Below are positions 48,523 to 57,069 of a stretch of DNA of 64,000 bases, one piece after another. The stretch covers positions 1-64,000 of the forward strand of contig NZ_JACYXE010000012.1 in assembly GCF_014857905.1 (NCBI RefSeq), in the 5' to 3' direction. Made by a program: the position numbers and the translations under genes. Positions within the stretch are counted from its first letter, which is position 1, and each line of letters begins with the position of its first letter. The notes below the pieces were generated by a model. It saw nothing but the letters and a program-made list of their open reading frames with translations, was not told where the DNA came from and ran no database searches. The DNA comes from Agilicoccus flavus. GTDB lineage: Bacteria; Actinomycetota; Actinomycetes; Actinomycetales; Dermatophilaceae.

Positions 48523-49608
48523 ATGACCGCCACCGTCACCACCAGCCCGCTGCGCACGATGACCGAGACGACGCCGACCGTGCTGTGGAACGACTCGGCC
48601 GACCCGAAGGAGCTCGAGACGTCCATCGGGTTCGGGGCCGTCGGGGCGACGTGCAACCCGGTCATCGCGCTGGCCTGCATCAAGGCCGACCTCCCGCGCT
48701 GGACGGCGCGCATCCGCGAGATCGCCGCCGAGAACCCCCGCGCCGGGGAGTCCGAGATCGGCTGGCAGGTCGTCGAGGAGGTCTCCGTCGACGCGGCCCG
48801 CCTCCTCACCCCCGCCTTCGAGACCTACGCCGGGGTCAACGGCCGCCTGTCGATGCAGACCGACCCGCGGCTGCACCGGGACGCCGACGCCCTCGTCGCC
48901 CAGGCGGAGCGCTTCGCGGCCCTCGCCGACAACATCATCGTCAAGATCCCCGCCACGTCGGTCGGGCTCGTCGCGATCGAGGAGGCCACCTACCGGGGTG
49001 TCTCGATCAACGTCACGGTCTCCTTCACCGTGGCCCAGGCGGTCGCCGCCGGCGAGGCCATCGAACGGGGCCTGCGCCGCCGCGAGGCCGACGGCAAGGC
49101 CGACGACGTGGCCCGGATGGGTCCGGTCGTCACCCTCATGTGCGGGCGGCTCGACGACTGGATGAAGGACAACTACGCCAAGGACAAGCTCTGCTTCGAC
49201 CCCGGCTACCTCGAGTGGGCCGGCGTCGCCGCGTTCAAGAAGGCCTACGCCGAGTTTCGGGCGCGCGGCCTGCGGGCGCGGATGCTGTCGGCCGCCTACC
49301 GCAACGCGCTGCAGTGGACGGAGTTCGTGGGCGGCGACGTCGTGCTCTCCCCGCCGTTCGCCTGGCAGCAGCGGTTCGAGAACAGCGGCATCGTCCCGGA
49401 GCCACGCATGGACATCCCCGTCGACCCGACGATGATCGAGGTCATGTACGAGCAGATGCCGGAGTTCCGCAAGGCCTACGACGTCGACGGCATGACCCCG
49501 GAGGAGTTCGACGACTTCGGCGCGACGCGCAAGACGCTGCGCCAGTTCCTCGAGGCCGACGCCCAGCTCGACGCCCTCGTGCGCGACGTCCTCGTCCCGG
49601 CCCCCTGA
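48523..49608 (+). CDS. Transaldolase family protein of the inositol operon
   Basis: A 361-residue (beta/alpha)8 aldolase-like enzyme. The VLWNDSADPKELETSIGFGA segment and NIIVKIPATSVGLVAIEEAT (with the Schiff-base Lys) identify the transaldolase family. It is the first gene of the iolD operon under an IolR-type operator, so its substrate is probably a cyclitol-derived sugar or its phosphate rather than sedoheptulose 7-phosphate. I chose the ATG at 48523, with GGAGG upstream. The exact reaction is not known from sequence. Confidence 0.8.
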   Translation: MTATVTTSPLRTMTETTPTVLWNDSADPKELETSIGFGAVGATCNPVIALACIKADLPRWTARIREIAAENPRAGESEIGWQVVEEVSVDAARLLTPAFETYAGVNGRLSMQTDPRLHRDADALVAQAERFAALADNIIVKIPATSVGLVAIEEATYRGVSINVTVSFTVAQAVAAGEAIERGLRRREADGKADDVARMGPVVTLMCGRLDDWMKDNYAKDKLCFDPGYLEWAGVAAFKKAYAEFRARGLRARMLSAAYRNALQWTEFVGGDVVLSPPFAWQQRFENSGIVPEPRMDIPVDPTMIEVMYEQMPEFRKAYDVDGMTPEEFDDFGATRKTLRQFLEADAQLDALVRDVLVPAP

Positions 49609-49681
49609 CCGGCGCACCGGTCCGACGACCCAGACCACCCCGACCACTCCGATCGCGGATCCCCTCGCGGAAGGATCGACG

Positions 49682-51631
49682 ATGACGTCGCAGCAGTCCT
49701 CCACCGTCCGACTCACCGTGGCCCAGGCGCTCGTGCGCTTCCTCGCCGCCCAGTACTCCGAGCGGGACGGGCGTGAACAACGCCTGATCCCGGGGATGTT
49801 CGGCATCTTCGGCCACGGCAACGTCGCCGGGGTGGGGCAGGCCCTCCTCCAGGCGCAGGTCCAGGCGGAGGAGGCCGGCGGCGGTCACAGCGTGACGCAG
49901 CGCCCGGTCACCGACCCCGCCGACGGCGAGCTGCCGTACTACATGGCGCGCAACGAGCAGGGCGCGGTCAACGCGGCGGCGGCGTTCGCGAAGACGACGA
50001 ACCGGCTGCAGGCCCTCGCCGTCACCGCGTCGATCGGCCCGGGGTCGACGAACATGATCACGGGCGCGGCGCTCGCGACGACGAACCGGCTTCCGGTGCT
50101 CGTGCTCCCGAGCGACATCTTCGCGACGCGCCACCCCGACCCCGTGCTCCAGCAGCTCGAGGACCCCCGCTGCCTCGACATCTCCGTCAACGACGCCTTC
50201 AAGCCGGTGTCGCGGTTCTGGGACCGGATCAACCGGCCCGAGCAGCTGATCCCCAGCGCGCTCGCGGCGATGCGGGTGCTCGCCGACCCGGCCGAGACCG
50301 GCGCGGTGACGATCTGCCTGCCGCAGGACGTGCAGGCGGAGGCCTACGACTGGCCGGTCGAGTTCTTCCGCAAGCGGGTCTGGCACGTGGCCCGGCCGGT
50401 GCCCGAGCCGGCCGCGTTGCAGCGCGCCGTCGAGGCGATCCGCTCGGCGAAGCGCCCGCTGCTCGTCGCCGGCGGCGGCGTGATCTACTCCGAGGCCTCG
50501 GAGGCGCTGCGGGCCTTCGCCTCGGCGACGGGGATCCCCGTCGCCGACACCCAGGCCGGCAAGGGGGCGATCAACTGGGACCACGAGTGCGCCGTCGGCG
50601 GCGTCGGTTCCACGGGAAACACCGCCGCGAACACCCTGGCCCGGGAGGCCGACCTCGTCATCGGTGTCGGCACGCGGTACAGCGACTTCACGACGGCGAG
50701 CCACACGATCTTCGCGAACCCCGACGTGCGGTTCGTCAACGTCAACGTGCTCGCCTTCGACGCCGCCAAGCACGCGGCGACCATGGTCGTCGCCGACGCC
50801 CGCGAGGGCCTCGAGGCGCTCGGCGCCGCGCTCGGCGGGTACGAGGTCGAGGCGGGCTACACCGAGCGGGCCCAGGAGCTCGACGCCGAGTGGCAGCGGG
50901 TCGTCGACGAGTGCTACGGCCGCGACCACACCCCCCTGCCGGCCCAGACGGAGGTGTTCGGCGCCCTCAACGAGCTCATGGGCGAGCGGGACGTCGTCAT
51001 CAACGCGGCCGGCTCCATGCCCGGCGACCTGCAGTGCCTGTGGCGGGCGCGCACCCCCGAGCAGTACCACCTCGAGTACGCCTTCTCGTGCATGGGTTAC
51101 GAGATCCCGGCCGCGATGGGTGTGCGCATGGCCAAGGGCGAGGAGGGGCAGGTCGTCGCGATCGTCGGCGACGGCACCTACCAGATGCTGCCGATGGAGC
51201 TCGCGACGATCGTCGCGGAGAACCTCAAGGTCATCGTCGTGCTCCTGCAGAACCACGGGTACGCCTCGATCGGCGCGCTGAGCGAGTCCCGCGGCAGTCA
51301 GCGCTTCGGCACCCGGTACCGGATGCGCAACGCGGCGACGGGTCGCCTCGACGGCGAGGAGGTGCCCTTCGACCTCGCCGCGAACGCCGCGAGCTGGGGG
51401 GCCGACGTGCTCCGCTGCGACGGCATCGCGGCGTTCCGCGAGAACTACGCGGTGGCCGCCGCGAGCGACCGCCCGACCGTGCTCTACATCGAGACCGACC
51501 TCTACGGGCCGAACCCGCCCGGCTCGGCCTGGTGGGACGTCCCGGTCTCGGCCGTCAGCGACCTCGACAGCACGCGGCAGGCGAGCAAGGAGTACGAGGA
51601 GGAGAAGGCGGCCCAGCGCCCCTACCTGTGA
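49682..51631 (+). CDS. iolD: 3D-(3,5/4)-trihydroxycyclohexane-1,2-dione hydrolase (IolD)
   Basis: A thiamine-diphosphate enzyme that opens the cyclitol ring of the dione to 5-deoxy-D-glucuronate. The 649 residues have the acetolactate-synthase-like layout: N-terminal pyrimidine domain with RNEQGAVNAAAAFAKTTNRL, central domain, and C-terminal domain with the ThDP motif GDGTYQMLPMELATIVAENL leading to LLQNHGYASIGALSESRG. It lies 73 bases after the transaldolase gene. A parS-like sequence lies in its coding region at 50606-50621. Confidence 0.93.
   Translation: MTSQQSSTVRLTVAQALVRFLAAQYSERDGREQRLIPGMFGIFGHGNVAGVGQALLQAQVQAEEAGGGHSVTQRPVTDPADGELPYYMARNEQGAVNAAAAFAKTTNRLQALAVTASIGPGSTNMITGAALATTNRLPVLVLPSDIFATRHPDPVLQQLEDPRCLDISVNDAFKPVSRFWDRINRPEQLIPSALAAMRVLADPAETGAVTICLPQDVQAEAYDWPVEFFRKRVWHVARPVPEPAALQRAVEAIRSAKRPLLVAGGGVIYSEASEALRAFASATGIPVADTQAGKGAINWDHECAVGGVGSTGNTAANTLAREADLVIGVGTRYSDFTTASHTIFANPDVRFVNVNVLAFDAAKHAATMVVADAREGLEALGAALGGYEVEAGYTERAQELDAEWQRVVDECYGRDHTPLPAQTEVFGALNELMGERDVVINAAGSMPGDLQCLWRARTPEQYHLEYAFSCMGYEIPAAMGVRMAKGEEGQVVAIVGDGTYQMLPMELATIVAENLKVIVVLLQNHGYASIGALSESRGSQRFGTRYRMRNAATGRLDGEEVPFDLAANAASWGADVLRCDGIAAFRENYAVAAASDRPTVLYIETDLYGPNPPGSAWWDVPVSAVSDLDSTRQASKEYEEEKAAQRPYL
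50606..50621. promoter_or_regulatory. parS: parS-like site inside iolD
   Basis: GGTTCCACGGGAAACA, three mismatches from consensus, about 24 kb from parB. Actinobacteria often carry extra parS sites spread around the origin, some within genes. Confidence 0.5.
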
Positions 51632-51730
51632 GCGCGCCTCGGGGTGGGGGGCCCTCGCAGAGTCTCCCGGCCCGGGGTACCCGTCGGTAGCGTCGCCGTG
51701 TTCGTCCGTCTCCGAGGGAAGAGTGCAGCC

Positions 51731-52606
51731 ATGAGTGCCACCAAGGTCGTCGTCGTCACCGGGGCCGGGTCGATGGGCGTGATGATCGCCCGCCGGGTCG
51801 GGCAGGGACGCACCCTGCTGTTCGCGGACATCGACCCGGACACCCTCGCCGCGGTGCAGGGTCGGCTGAGCGACGAGGGCTACGACGTCGCGACGCGCGT
51901 CGTCGACACCTCGGACCACGACTCGGTGCGCGATCTCGCCCGGGCCGCCGCCGAGCTCGGCGACGTCGAGGTCGTCGTCCACACCGCGGGGGTCTCGCCG
52001 AACATGGCCGACCCGGCGACGATCGCCGCCGTCGACCTCGCGGGCACCGCCTTCGTGCTCGAGGAGTTCGGCGCGATCATCGCCGACGGTGGCGCCGGCC
52101 TCGTCATCTCCAGCCAGGCGGCCCACATGAGCGGGCCGCTGCCCGACGACGTGGCCCGGTCCCTGGCCCACGACCCCAGCGACGCGCTCGTCGACCTGCC
52201 GGTCGTCGCGGCGCTGGAGGACTCCGGCGCCGCCTACGTCCTCGCCAAGCTCGGCAACAACCTCCGGGTCCAGGCCCAGTCCGTGCTCTGGGGCGATCGC
52301 GGGGCCCGGCTGAACTCCCTCAGCCCCGGCATCATCAGCACGCCGCTCGCGCAGCACGAGCTGAGCAGCCCCGACGCCGCCGGCGACCGGGACATGCTCG
52401 AGAACTGCGCGGCCGGGCGGATGGGCACCCCGACCGAGGTCGCGGAGATCGCGGCCCTCCTGCTCGGCCCGAACGGCCGCTACTTCAGCGGCTCCGACCT
52501 GCTCATCGACGGCGGCGTCATCGCCGGGATGCGGGCCGGGCGGATCGGCGCCTACCGATCCGACGACGAGGCGGACGCCGCCGGCGCGACGGGGGAGGAC
52601 GCATGA
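51731..52606 (+). CDS. SDR-family oxidoreductase in the iolD operon
   Basis: A 291-residue NAD(P)-dependent short-chain dehydrogenase. The nucleotide motif is atypical, VTGAGSMGVMIARRVG, and the catalytic pattern is ISSQAAH with YVLAK. A roughly 35-residue insert (about PLPDDVARSLAHDPSDALVD) precedes the Tyr. The substrate is not evident; a cyclitol or keto-sugar is suggested by the operon. I chose the ATG at 51731. The end overlaps the next gene as ATGA. A TAGCGT box at 51688-51693 could be an internal promoter. Confidence 0.82.
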   Translation: MSATKVVVVTGAGSMGVMIARRVGQGRTLLFADIDPDTLAAVQGRLSDEGYDVATRVVDTSDHDSVRDLARAAAELGDVEVVVHTAGVSPNMADPATIAAVDLAGTAFVLEEFGAIIADGGAGLVISSQAAHMSGPLPDDVARSLAHDPSDALVDLPVVAALEDSGAAYVLAKLGNNLRVQAQSVLWGDRGARLNSLSPGIISTPLAQHELSSPDAAGDRDMLENCAAGRMGTPTEVAEIAALLLGPNGRYFSGSDLLIDGGVIAGMRAGRIGAYRSDDEADAAGATGEDA

Positions 52607-52980
52607 CGGATCGCGGGGCGGGCGAGGCCGGCGTGCTCGCGAACTGGGCGGATCAGTTGCGCGCGATGGACGCCGCCGACACCGAGGCGCTGGCGGCCCT
52701 GTTCACCCCCGACGCGACCCTCGTGCACATGACCGGCCACGTGCAGCCGCTCGAGGCGTGGACGGCGGGCATCCGGGCGCGCGAGTTCGTCTACCACCGT
52801 GTCGTCGAACACGGGGTGGACGTCGAGGTCGAGGGCGACACGGCGCGGCTCGTCGGCCGCATCGTCACCGGGGTCACCGACGACGGCAGCGGGCAGGCCT
52901 GGCCGCTGCGCGTCGAGCAGGACCTCGTCCGGTCGGGATCGGCCTGGCTGTGCCGGCAGTCACGCGTCACCCTCGCGTGA
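52603..52980 (+). CDS. NTF2/SnoaL-like small protein
   Basis: A 125-residue protein of the cone-shaped NTF2-like fold: WADQLRAMDAADTEALAALF followed by TPDATLVHMTGHVQPL, ending RVEQDLVRSGSAWLCRQSRV. Members include isomerases, dehydratases and non-catalytic binding proteins. It overlaps the SDR gene by 4 bases, so the two are translationally coupled and probably act on the same compound. No substrate can be deduced. Confidence 0.75.
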   Translation: MTDRGAGEAGVLANWADQLRAMDAADTEALAALFTPDATLVHMTGHVQPLEAWTAGIRAREFVYHRVVEHGVDVEVEGDTARLVGRIVTGVTDDGSGQAWPLRVEQDLVRSGSAWLCRQSRVTLA

Positions 52981-53002
52981 GGCCGTCGCGCGAGGCGGGG
53001 TC

Positions 53003-53827
53003 GTGGCGGTGAGCCTCGACCTCGGGGTGGGGCCGACCGACTGGCTCGTCCTCGCGCTCGGCGCGGCGATCGCCGGGTTCAGCAAGACGGCGATCGGCGG
53101 CGCCGCGACCGTCGCGGTGGCCCTCTTCGCCCTGCTGCTGCCGACCCGCGAGTCGACGGGCGTGCTTCTCGTGCTCCTCATGGTCGGCGACCTCATCGCC
53201 GTGTGGACGTACCGCCGGGAGGCGAACTGGGCCCTGCTCGGTCGGCTCGTCGTGCCCGTGATCGTGGGCATCGCCTCCGGGGGCGTCTTCCTCGCCCGGG
53301 TGCCGGCGGACCGGATGGGCCCGGTCATCGGGTCCATCGTCGTCGCGATGTGCGTCATCGAGATCGTCCGGCGCGCCCGCGACGGGCTGCGGGCGCGCCG
53401 GTCGGATCACGGGGCCGGCGCCGCGGCCGAGCCGTCCGGCGCGGCGAGCCCGCCCGCCCCCGCGCCGGCCCGGGCCCGGGCCGGCGGCGCGTTCTTCGGC
53501 TCCCTCGCGGGATTCACGACGATGGTGGCCAACGCCGGCGGCCCCGTCATGTCGCTGTACCTGTTGCGGTCGCGCCTGCCGGTGACGCGGTTCGTCGGGA
53601 CGTTCGCCTGGTTCTTCTTCTCCGTCAACCTCATGAAACTGCCCGTGAGCGTCGGACTCGGGCTGGTCCGGCCGACGCGGTTCGGGCTCATCCTGTCCCT
53701 CGTCCCGGCCGTGGTGGCGGGGGCCTGGTTCGGTCGGCTCCTCATCGGCCGCATCCCCCGGGTCGCGTTCGAGTGGACGATCCTGCTCGTCGCGCTCGCG
53801 TCGGGGCTCTACCTGGCGCTGGGGTGA
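53003..53827 (+). CDS. TauE/SafE family membrane transporter
   Basis: A 274-residue membrane protein with about eight helices and the family pattern LGAAIAGFSKTAIGGAATVA near the start and GFTTMVANAGGPVMSLYLL in the middle. TauE/SafE proteins are thought to export sulfite, sulfoacetate or other small organic anions. Starts at the GTGs at 53003 and 53009 are both possible. It lies 22 bases after the NTF2-like gene, in the same operon, and may export an acidic by-product of this pathway; that is inference. Confidence 0.82.
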   Translation: MAVSLDLGVGPTDWLVLALGAAIAGFSKTAIGGAATVAVALFALLLPTRESTGVLLVLLMVGDLIAVWTYRREANWALLGRLVVPVIVGIASGGVFLARVPADRMGPVIGSIVVAMCVIEIVRRARDGLRARRSDHGAGAAAEPSGAASPPAPAPARARAGGAFFGSLAGFTTMVANAGGPVMSLYLLRSRLPVTRFVGTFAWFFFSVNLMKLPVSVGLGLVRPTRFGLILSLVPAVVAGAWFGRLLIGRIPRVAFEWTILLVALASGLYLALG

Positions 53828-53933
53828 CCCACGCGCGCACCGGCGCGGCCTCATGCTGGTCCGGGACGCCGCGCGCGTCCGCCGCCCGAACCGGACCGGC
53901 TCGGGCCGCCCGTCGACCGACCAGGGAGCCCCG

Positions 53934-54941
53934 ATGACCGACGCGACCCCCCTCACCGCCCAACAGTCCATCTCCACGTGGCTGGCCCACCCCGCGGGGG
54001 GCCCGGCCCTGCGCGAGTTCCTCGCGGGCTCGGGCACCAACGAGAGCGCGCTCGGCCCGGCCCTGTCGATGCCGTTGCAGCAGCTCGTCGAGCTCAGCGG
54101 GGGCGCCCTGCCGCAGAGCGTCGTCGACGACATGGTGCGAGCCGTCAACAGCGGGATCATCCCCGAGCCCGACGAGGCGACGTGGCGGGAGCGGATCACT
54201 CCGGGCCGGTTCGACGGGCGCACGATCGTCGTCACGGGCGCCGCGTCGGGGATCGGCCGCGCGGTGGCGCGCCGGGTGGCCGCCGAGGGTGGCCGCGTCG
54301 TCGCCGTCGACATCTCGGCCGAGAAGCTCGCCGCCCTGTCCGAGGACCTCGGCAATCGGGTCGTCACCGTCGCCGCCGACCTCACGCGGGCGGAGGCCGT
54401 ACAGAACGTGCTCGCCGCGGCGGGCGAACGCGTCGACGGCCTCGCGAACGTCGCCGGCATCAACGACGACTTCAGCCCGCTGCACGAGGTGAGCGACGAG
54501 ATGTGGGCGCGCGTCTTCGCGGTCAACGTGGACGCGCTCGTCCGGTTGTCCCGGGGCGTGCTCGGTCTGATGCTGCCCGCGGGGCGGGGCTCGATCGTCA
54601 ACGTCACCTCCGAGGCCGGCCTGCGCGGATCGGCGTCGGGAGTGGCCTACACGGCCTCCAAGCACGCGGTCATCGGAATCACCCGCAGCGCGGCGTTCAT
54701 GTACGCGCGGGAGGGGATCCGCGTCAACGCGGTCGCGCCGGGCGGGGTCGCGACCGGGATCCCGATGCAGGGCACGACGTCCGCCTACGGCGAGGAGCGC
54801 CTCCGGCCGGCCCGCGCGATCATGCCGAGCATCGCCGACTCCGCGCACCTGGCCGCGTCGATCACGTTCCTGCTCAGCGACGACGGGATCAACGTCAACG
54901 GCGCGATCCTGCCCTCCGACGGCGGGTGGTCGGCGGCCTGA
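53934..54941 (+). CDS. SDR oxidoreductase with extra N-terminal domain
   Basis: A 335-residue protein. Residues from about 96 are a classical short-chain dehydrogenase: IVVTGAASGIGRAVARRVAA (TGxxxGIG), a NVAGIN segment, NVTSEAG and YTASK catalytic residues, with the end GINVNGAILPSDGGWSAA. The first 95 residues (QQSISTWLAHPAGGPALREF through VVDDMVRAVNSG) form an extra domain that resembles, from memory, the C-terminal segment of some actinobacterial GH3 beta-glucosidases. I chose the ATG at 53934. It lies 106 bases after the TauE gene and ends the operon. The substrate is unknown. Confidence 0.82.
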   Translation: MTDATPLTAQQSISTWLAHPAGGPALREFLAGSGTNESALGPALSMPLQQLVELSGGALPQSVVDDMVRAVNSGIIPEPDEATWRERITPGRFDGRTIVVTGAASGIGRAVARRVAAEGGRVVAVDISAEKLAALSEDLGNRVVTVAADLTRAEAVQNVLAAAGERVDGLANVAGINDDFSPLHEVSDEMWARVFAVNVDALVRLSRGVLGLMLPAGRGSIVNVTSEAGLRGSASGVAYTASKHAVIGITRSAAFMYAREGIRVNAVAPGGVATGIPMQGTTSAYGEERLRPARAIMPSIADSAHLAASITFLLSDDGINVNGAILPSDGGWSAA

Positions 54942-55100
54942 CCCCGGCGCGTCGGCCGGGCCCGACCGCAGGGCCGGGGCAGGCGCCCCGAGCGTGTTCG
55001 AACCTCGTCGGCGTCACCGAGCCGCCGTCGGAGCCGTTGCCGGAGCCGCCGCCCGAGCCCGCGGCCTGAGGGTCCCGGCCGGCCTGGAGGGTGGGCGCGG

Positions 55101-55871
55101 TCAGCGCGGGTTGTGGTCGGGGCCGTCCGCGGGAGTGTCGGGCCCCTGGCCCTCGCGGCGGGCCCGGCGTGCCTCGCGGCGGCGCCGGCGCAGGGTGGCC
55201 CGGCGCAGCCGCCGGACCTGCTCGGCGTGCCGCGCCCGGACCCGGCGCAGCCGCGCCCAATCCGTCCCGGGCGGCAGGACCCACCCGCGCCACCGGGCGA
55301 GCAGGCACAGGCCGGCCCCCACGAACAGCGCCGCGACGAGACCGGCGTTCGGGTAGCCGACCGTGTACCCGACGACCGTGACCCCGCTGGCGGCGAGCGC
55401 GCACGTCGCGAACAGGGTGTTCCCGCCGAGCACCGCGGGGACCCGCAGCAGGATCATGTCGCGCACGAAGCCCCCACCGACCGCCGTGATGGTGCCGAGG
55501 AGCACGGCCGGCAGCGGACCGAGGCCCACCCCGAGCGTCTTCTGCGCGCCCGCCGCCGCCCAGCAGCCGAGGGCGAACGCGTCGACGAAAGGGAAGACGG
55601 CGTCCCAGGCCCGGCCCTTGACGTCGATGACGTACGCGACAGCGGCCCCGACGAGGGCCGTCGTCACGTACGCCGAGTCGGTGAGGGCCACCGGGGTCCC
55701 GTGCTGCAGCAGGGTGTCGCGGATCATGCCCCCGCCGAGTCCGGAGAGGATGGCGAGCGTCGCGAAGCCGACGGCGTCGAGCCGGGCCGCCCGCGCCTCG
55801 ACCCCGCCGAGGACGGCGTTCGCGAAGACGCCCACGAGGTCCACGACGCGCATGAGGTCGGCGACGTCCAT
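55101..55871 (-). CDS. TRIC-family cation channel (UPF0126)
   Basis: A 256-residue membrane protein with the duplicated TRIC fold: GGVEARAARLDAVGFATLAI leading to LSGLGGGMIRDTLL, and LLGTITAVGGGFVRDMILLR in the second half. About seven helices precede an Arg-rich cytoplasmic tail. TRIC channels conduct monovalent cations as trimers. It is transcribed away from the sugar isomerase genes, and an IolR-type operator lies about 20 bases upstream of its ATG, so inositol could affect its expression. AAGGAGG precedes the start. Confidence 0.87.
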   Translation of the reverse strand: MDVADLMRVVDLVGVFANAVLGGVEARAARLDAVGFATLAILSGLGGGMIRDTLLQHGTPVALTDSAYVTTALVGAAVAYVIDVKGRAWDAVFPFVDAFALGCWAAAGAQKTLGVGLGPLPAVLLGTITAVGGGFVRDMILLRVPAVLGGNTLFATCALAASGVTVVGYTVGYPNAGLVAALFVGAGLCLLARWRGWVLPPGTDWARLRRVRARHAEQVRRLRRATLRRRRREARRARREGQGPDTPADGPDHNPR

Positions 55872-55891
55872 CCCACCCCTCCTTGTGCTTA

Positions 55892-55912
55892 TGTCCTATC
55901 AAACTCTTGACG
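55892..55912. promoter_or_regulatory. IolR-type operator and -35 for the isomerase operon
   Basis: TGTCCTATCA (55892-55901) is followed by TTGACG (55907-55912), a candidate -35 box for the plus-strand isomerase genes. The motif also lies 21-30 bases upstream of the TRIC start codon on the other strand. Confidence 0.55.
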
Positions 55913-56032
55913 GGTGGGGTGCGCTCCGAGAGACTGTCGACGGCGCCGACCCGCAGGGAGATCCGCGGGAGATCCGCGGCGCCCCACGGCCTCGCGACGA
56001 GGCGTACCCCCACCGCGAAGGGTGACACAGCG

Positions 56033-57025
56033 ATGAAGCTCGGTGCGTACACGGCCTGCCTGCACGACCTGCCGCTCGGGGAGGCCCTCGACGTCCTCGC
56101 GGGCCTGGGGCTCACCTCGGTGGAGGTCAATTCGGGCGGCTTCATCCCGGCGCCGCACTGCCCGGTCGACGCGCTGCTCGCGTCCCAGGCCGCCCGGGAC
56201 GCCTACCTCGCCGAGTTCTCCTCGCGCGGCCTCGAGCTCACCGGACTCAACTGCAACGGCAACCCGCTGTCGCCGCGCCCCGGCACCGGACCCAAGCACG
56301 CCGACGACCTGCGGCGCACGATCCGGCTCGCGGGCCTGCTCGGCATCGACCGGGTCGTGACGATGTCGGGCTGCCCCGGCTCCGACCCCGGCGCGGCCTA
56401 CCCCAGCTGGGTCGTCAACTGCTGGGACAACACGTACATGGACGTCCTCGACTACCAGTGGTCGGTCGCCGTCCCCTTCTGGCGCGAGATCGACGCCCTC
56501 GCGCGCGAGAACGGCGTCAAGGTCGCCATCGAACTGCACCCCCAGAACCTCGTCTTCAACGTGCCGACCATCCGCCGGCTCGTCGAGGCGACCGGCGCCA
56601 CGAACGTCGGCGTCGAGATGGACACCTCCCACCTCATGTGGCAGCAGATGGACGTCGTCGCGTGCATCGAGGCCCTCGGCCCGCTCGTGTTCTTCGCCGC
56701 CGCCAAGGACGTCGAGCTGTTCGACGGCGTCAAGACCAAGGGCGTCCTCGACAACGAGTTCACCCGCGTGCCCGCCGACGACCCGAACCGCGTGCCCACC
56801 GGCTACGACTCCTGGTGCAACGCGTGGCCGCAGGACCCCGCGTGGCGGTTCGTCGCCGTCGGCGTCGGCCACGACGAGGACTACTGGGTCGACGTGCTCC
56901 GCGCCCTGCGCGACGTCGACCCCGACATGGTCGTCAACATCGAGCACGAGGACGCCGAGTTCTCCCAGATCGACGGACTCACCCGCGCCGCCCGGACCCT
57001 GCAGGCCGCGGCCGGTCGACTCTGA
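56033..57025 (+). CDS. Sugar phosphate isomerase/epimerase of the inositol regulon
   Basis: A 330-residue TIM-barrel protein of the AP-endonuclease-2/xylose-isomerase-like superfamily. Metal-binding residues are suggested by VAIELHPQNLVFNV, GVEMDTSHLMWQQMD and the C-terminal VVNIEHEDAEF. Such proteins occur in actinobacterial inositol clusters and may interconvert inosose or keto-sugar isomers. I chose the ATG at 56033. It is the first gene of a two-gene operon with the IolH-like gene. Confidence 0.82.
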   Translation: MKLGAYTACLHDLPLGEALDVLAGLGLTSVEVNSGGFIPAPHCPVDALLASQAARDAYLAEFSSRGLELTGLNCNGNPLSPRPGTGPKHADDLRRTIRLAGLLGIDRVVTMSGCPGSDPGAAYPSWVVNCWDNTYMDVLDYQWSVAVPFWREIDALARENGVKVAIELHPQNLVFNVPTIRRLVEATGATNVGVEMDTSHLMWQQMDVVACIEALGPLVFFAAAKDVELFDGVKTKGVLDNEFTRVPADDPNRVPTGYDSWCNAWPQDPAWRFVAVGVGHDEDYWVDVLRALRDVDPDMVVNIEHEDAEFSQIDGLTRAARTLQAAAGRL

Positions 57026-57069
57026 CCCGCCTCCCCGTTTCCGACCCCCTCACCGCCAGGAGCGCCGGT

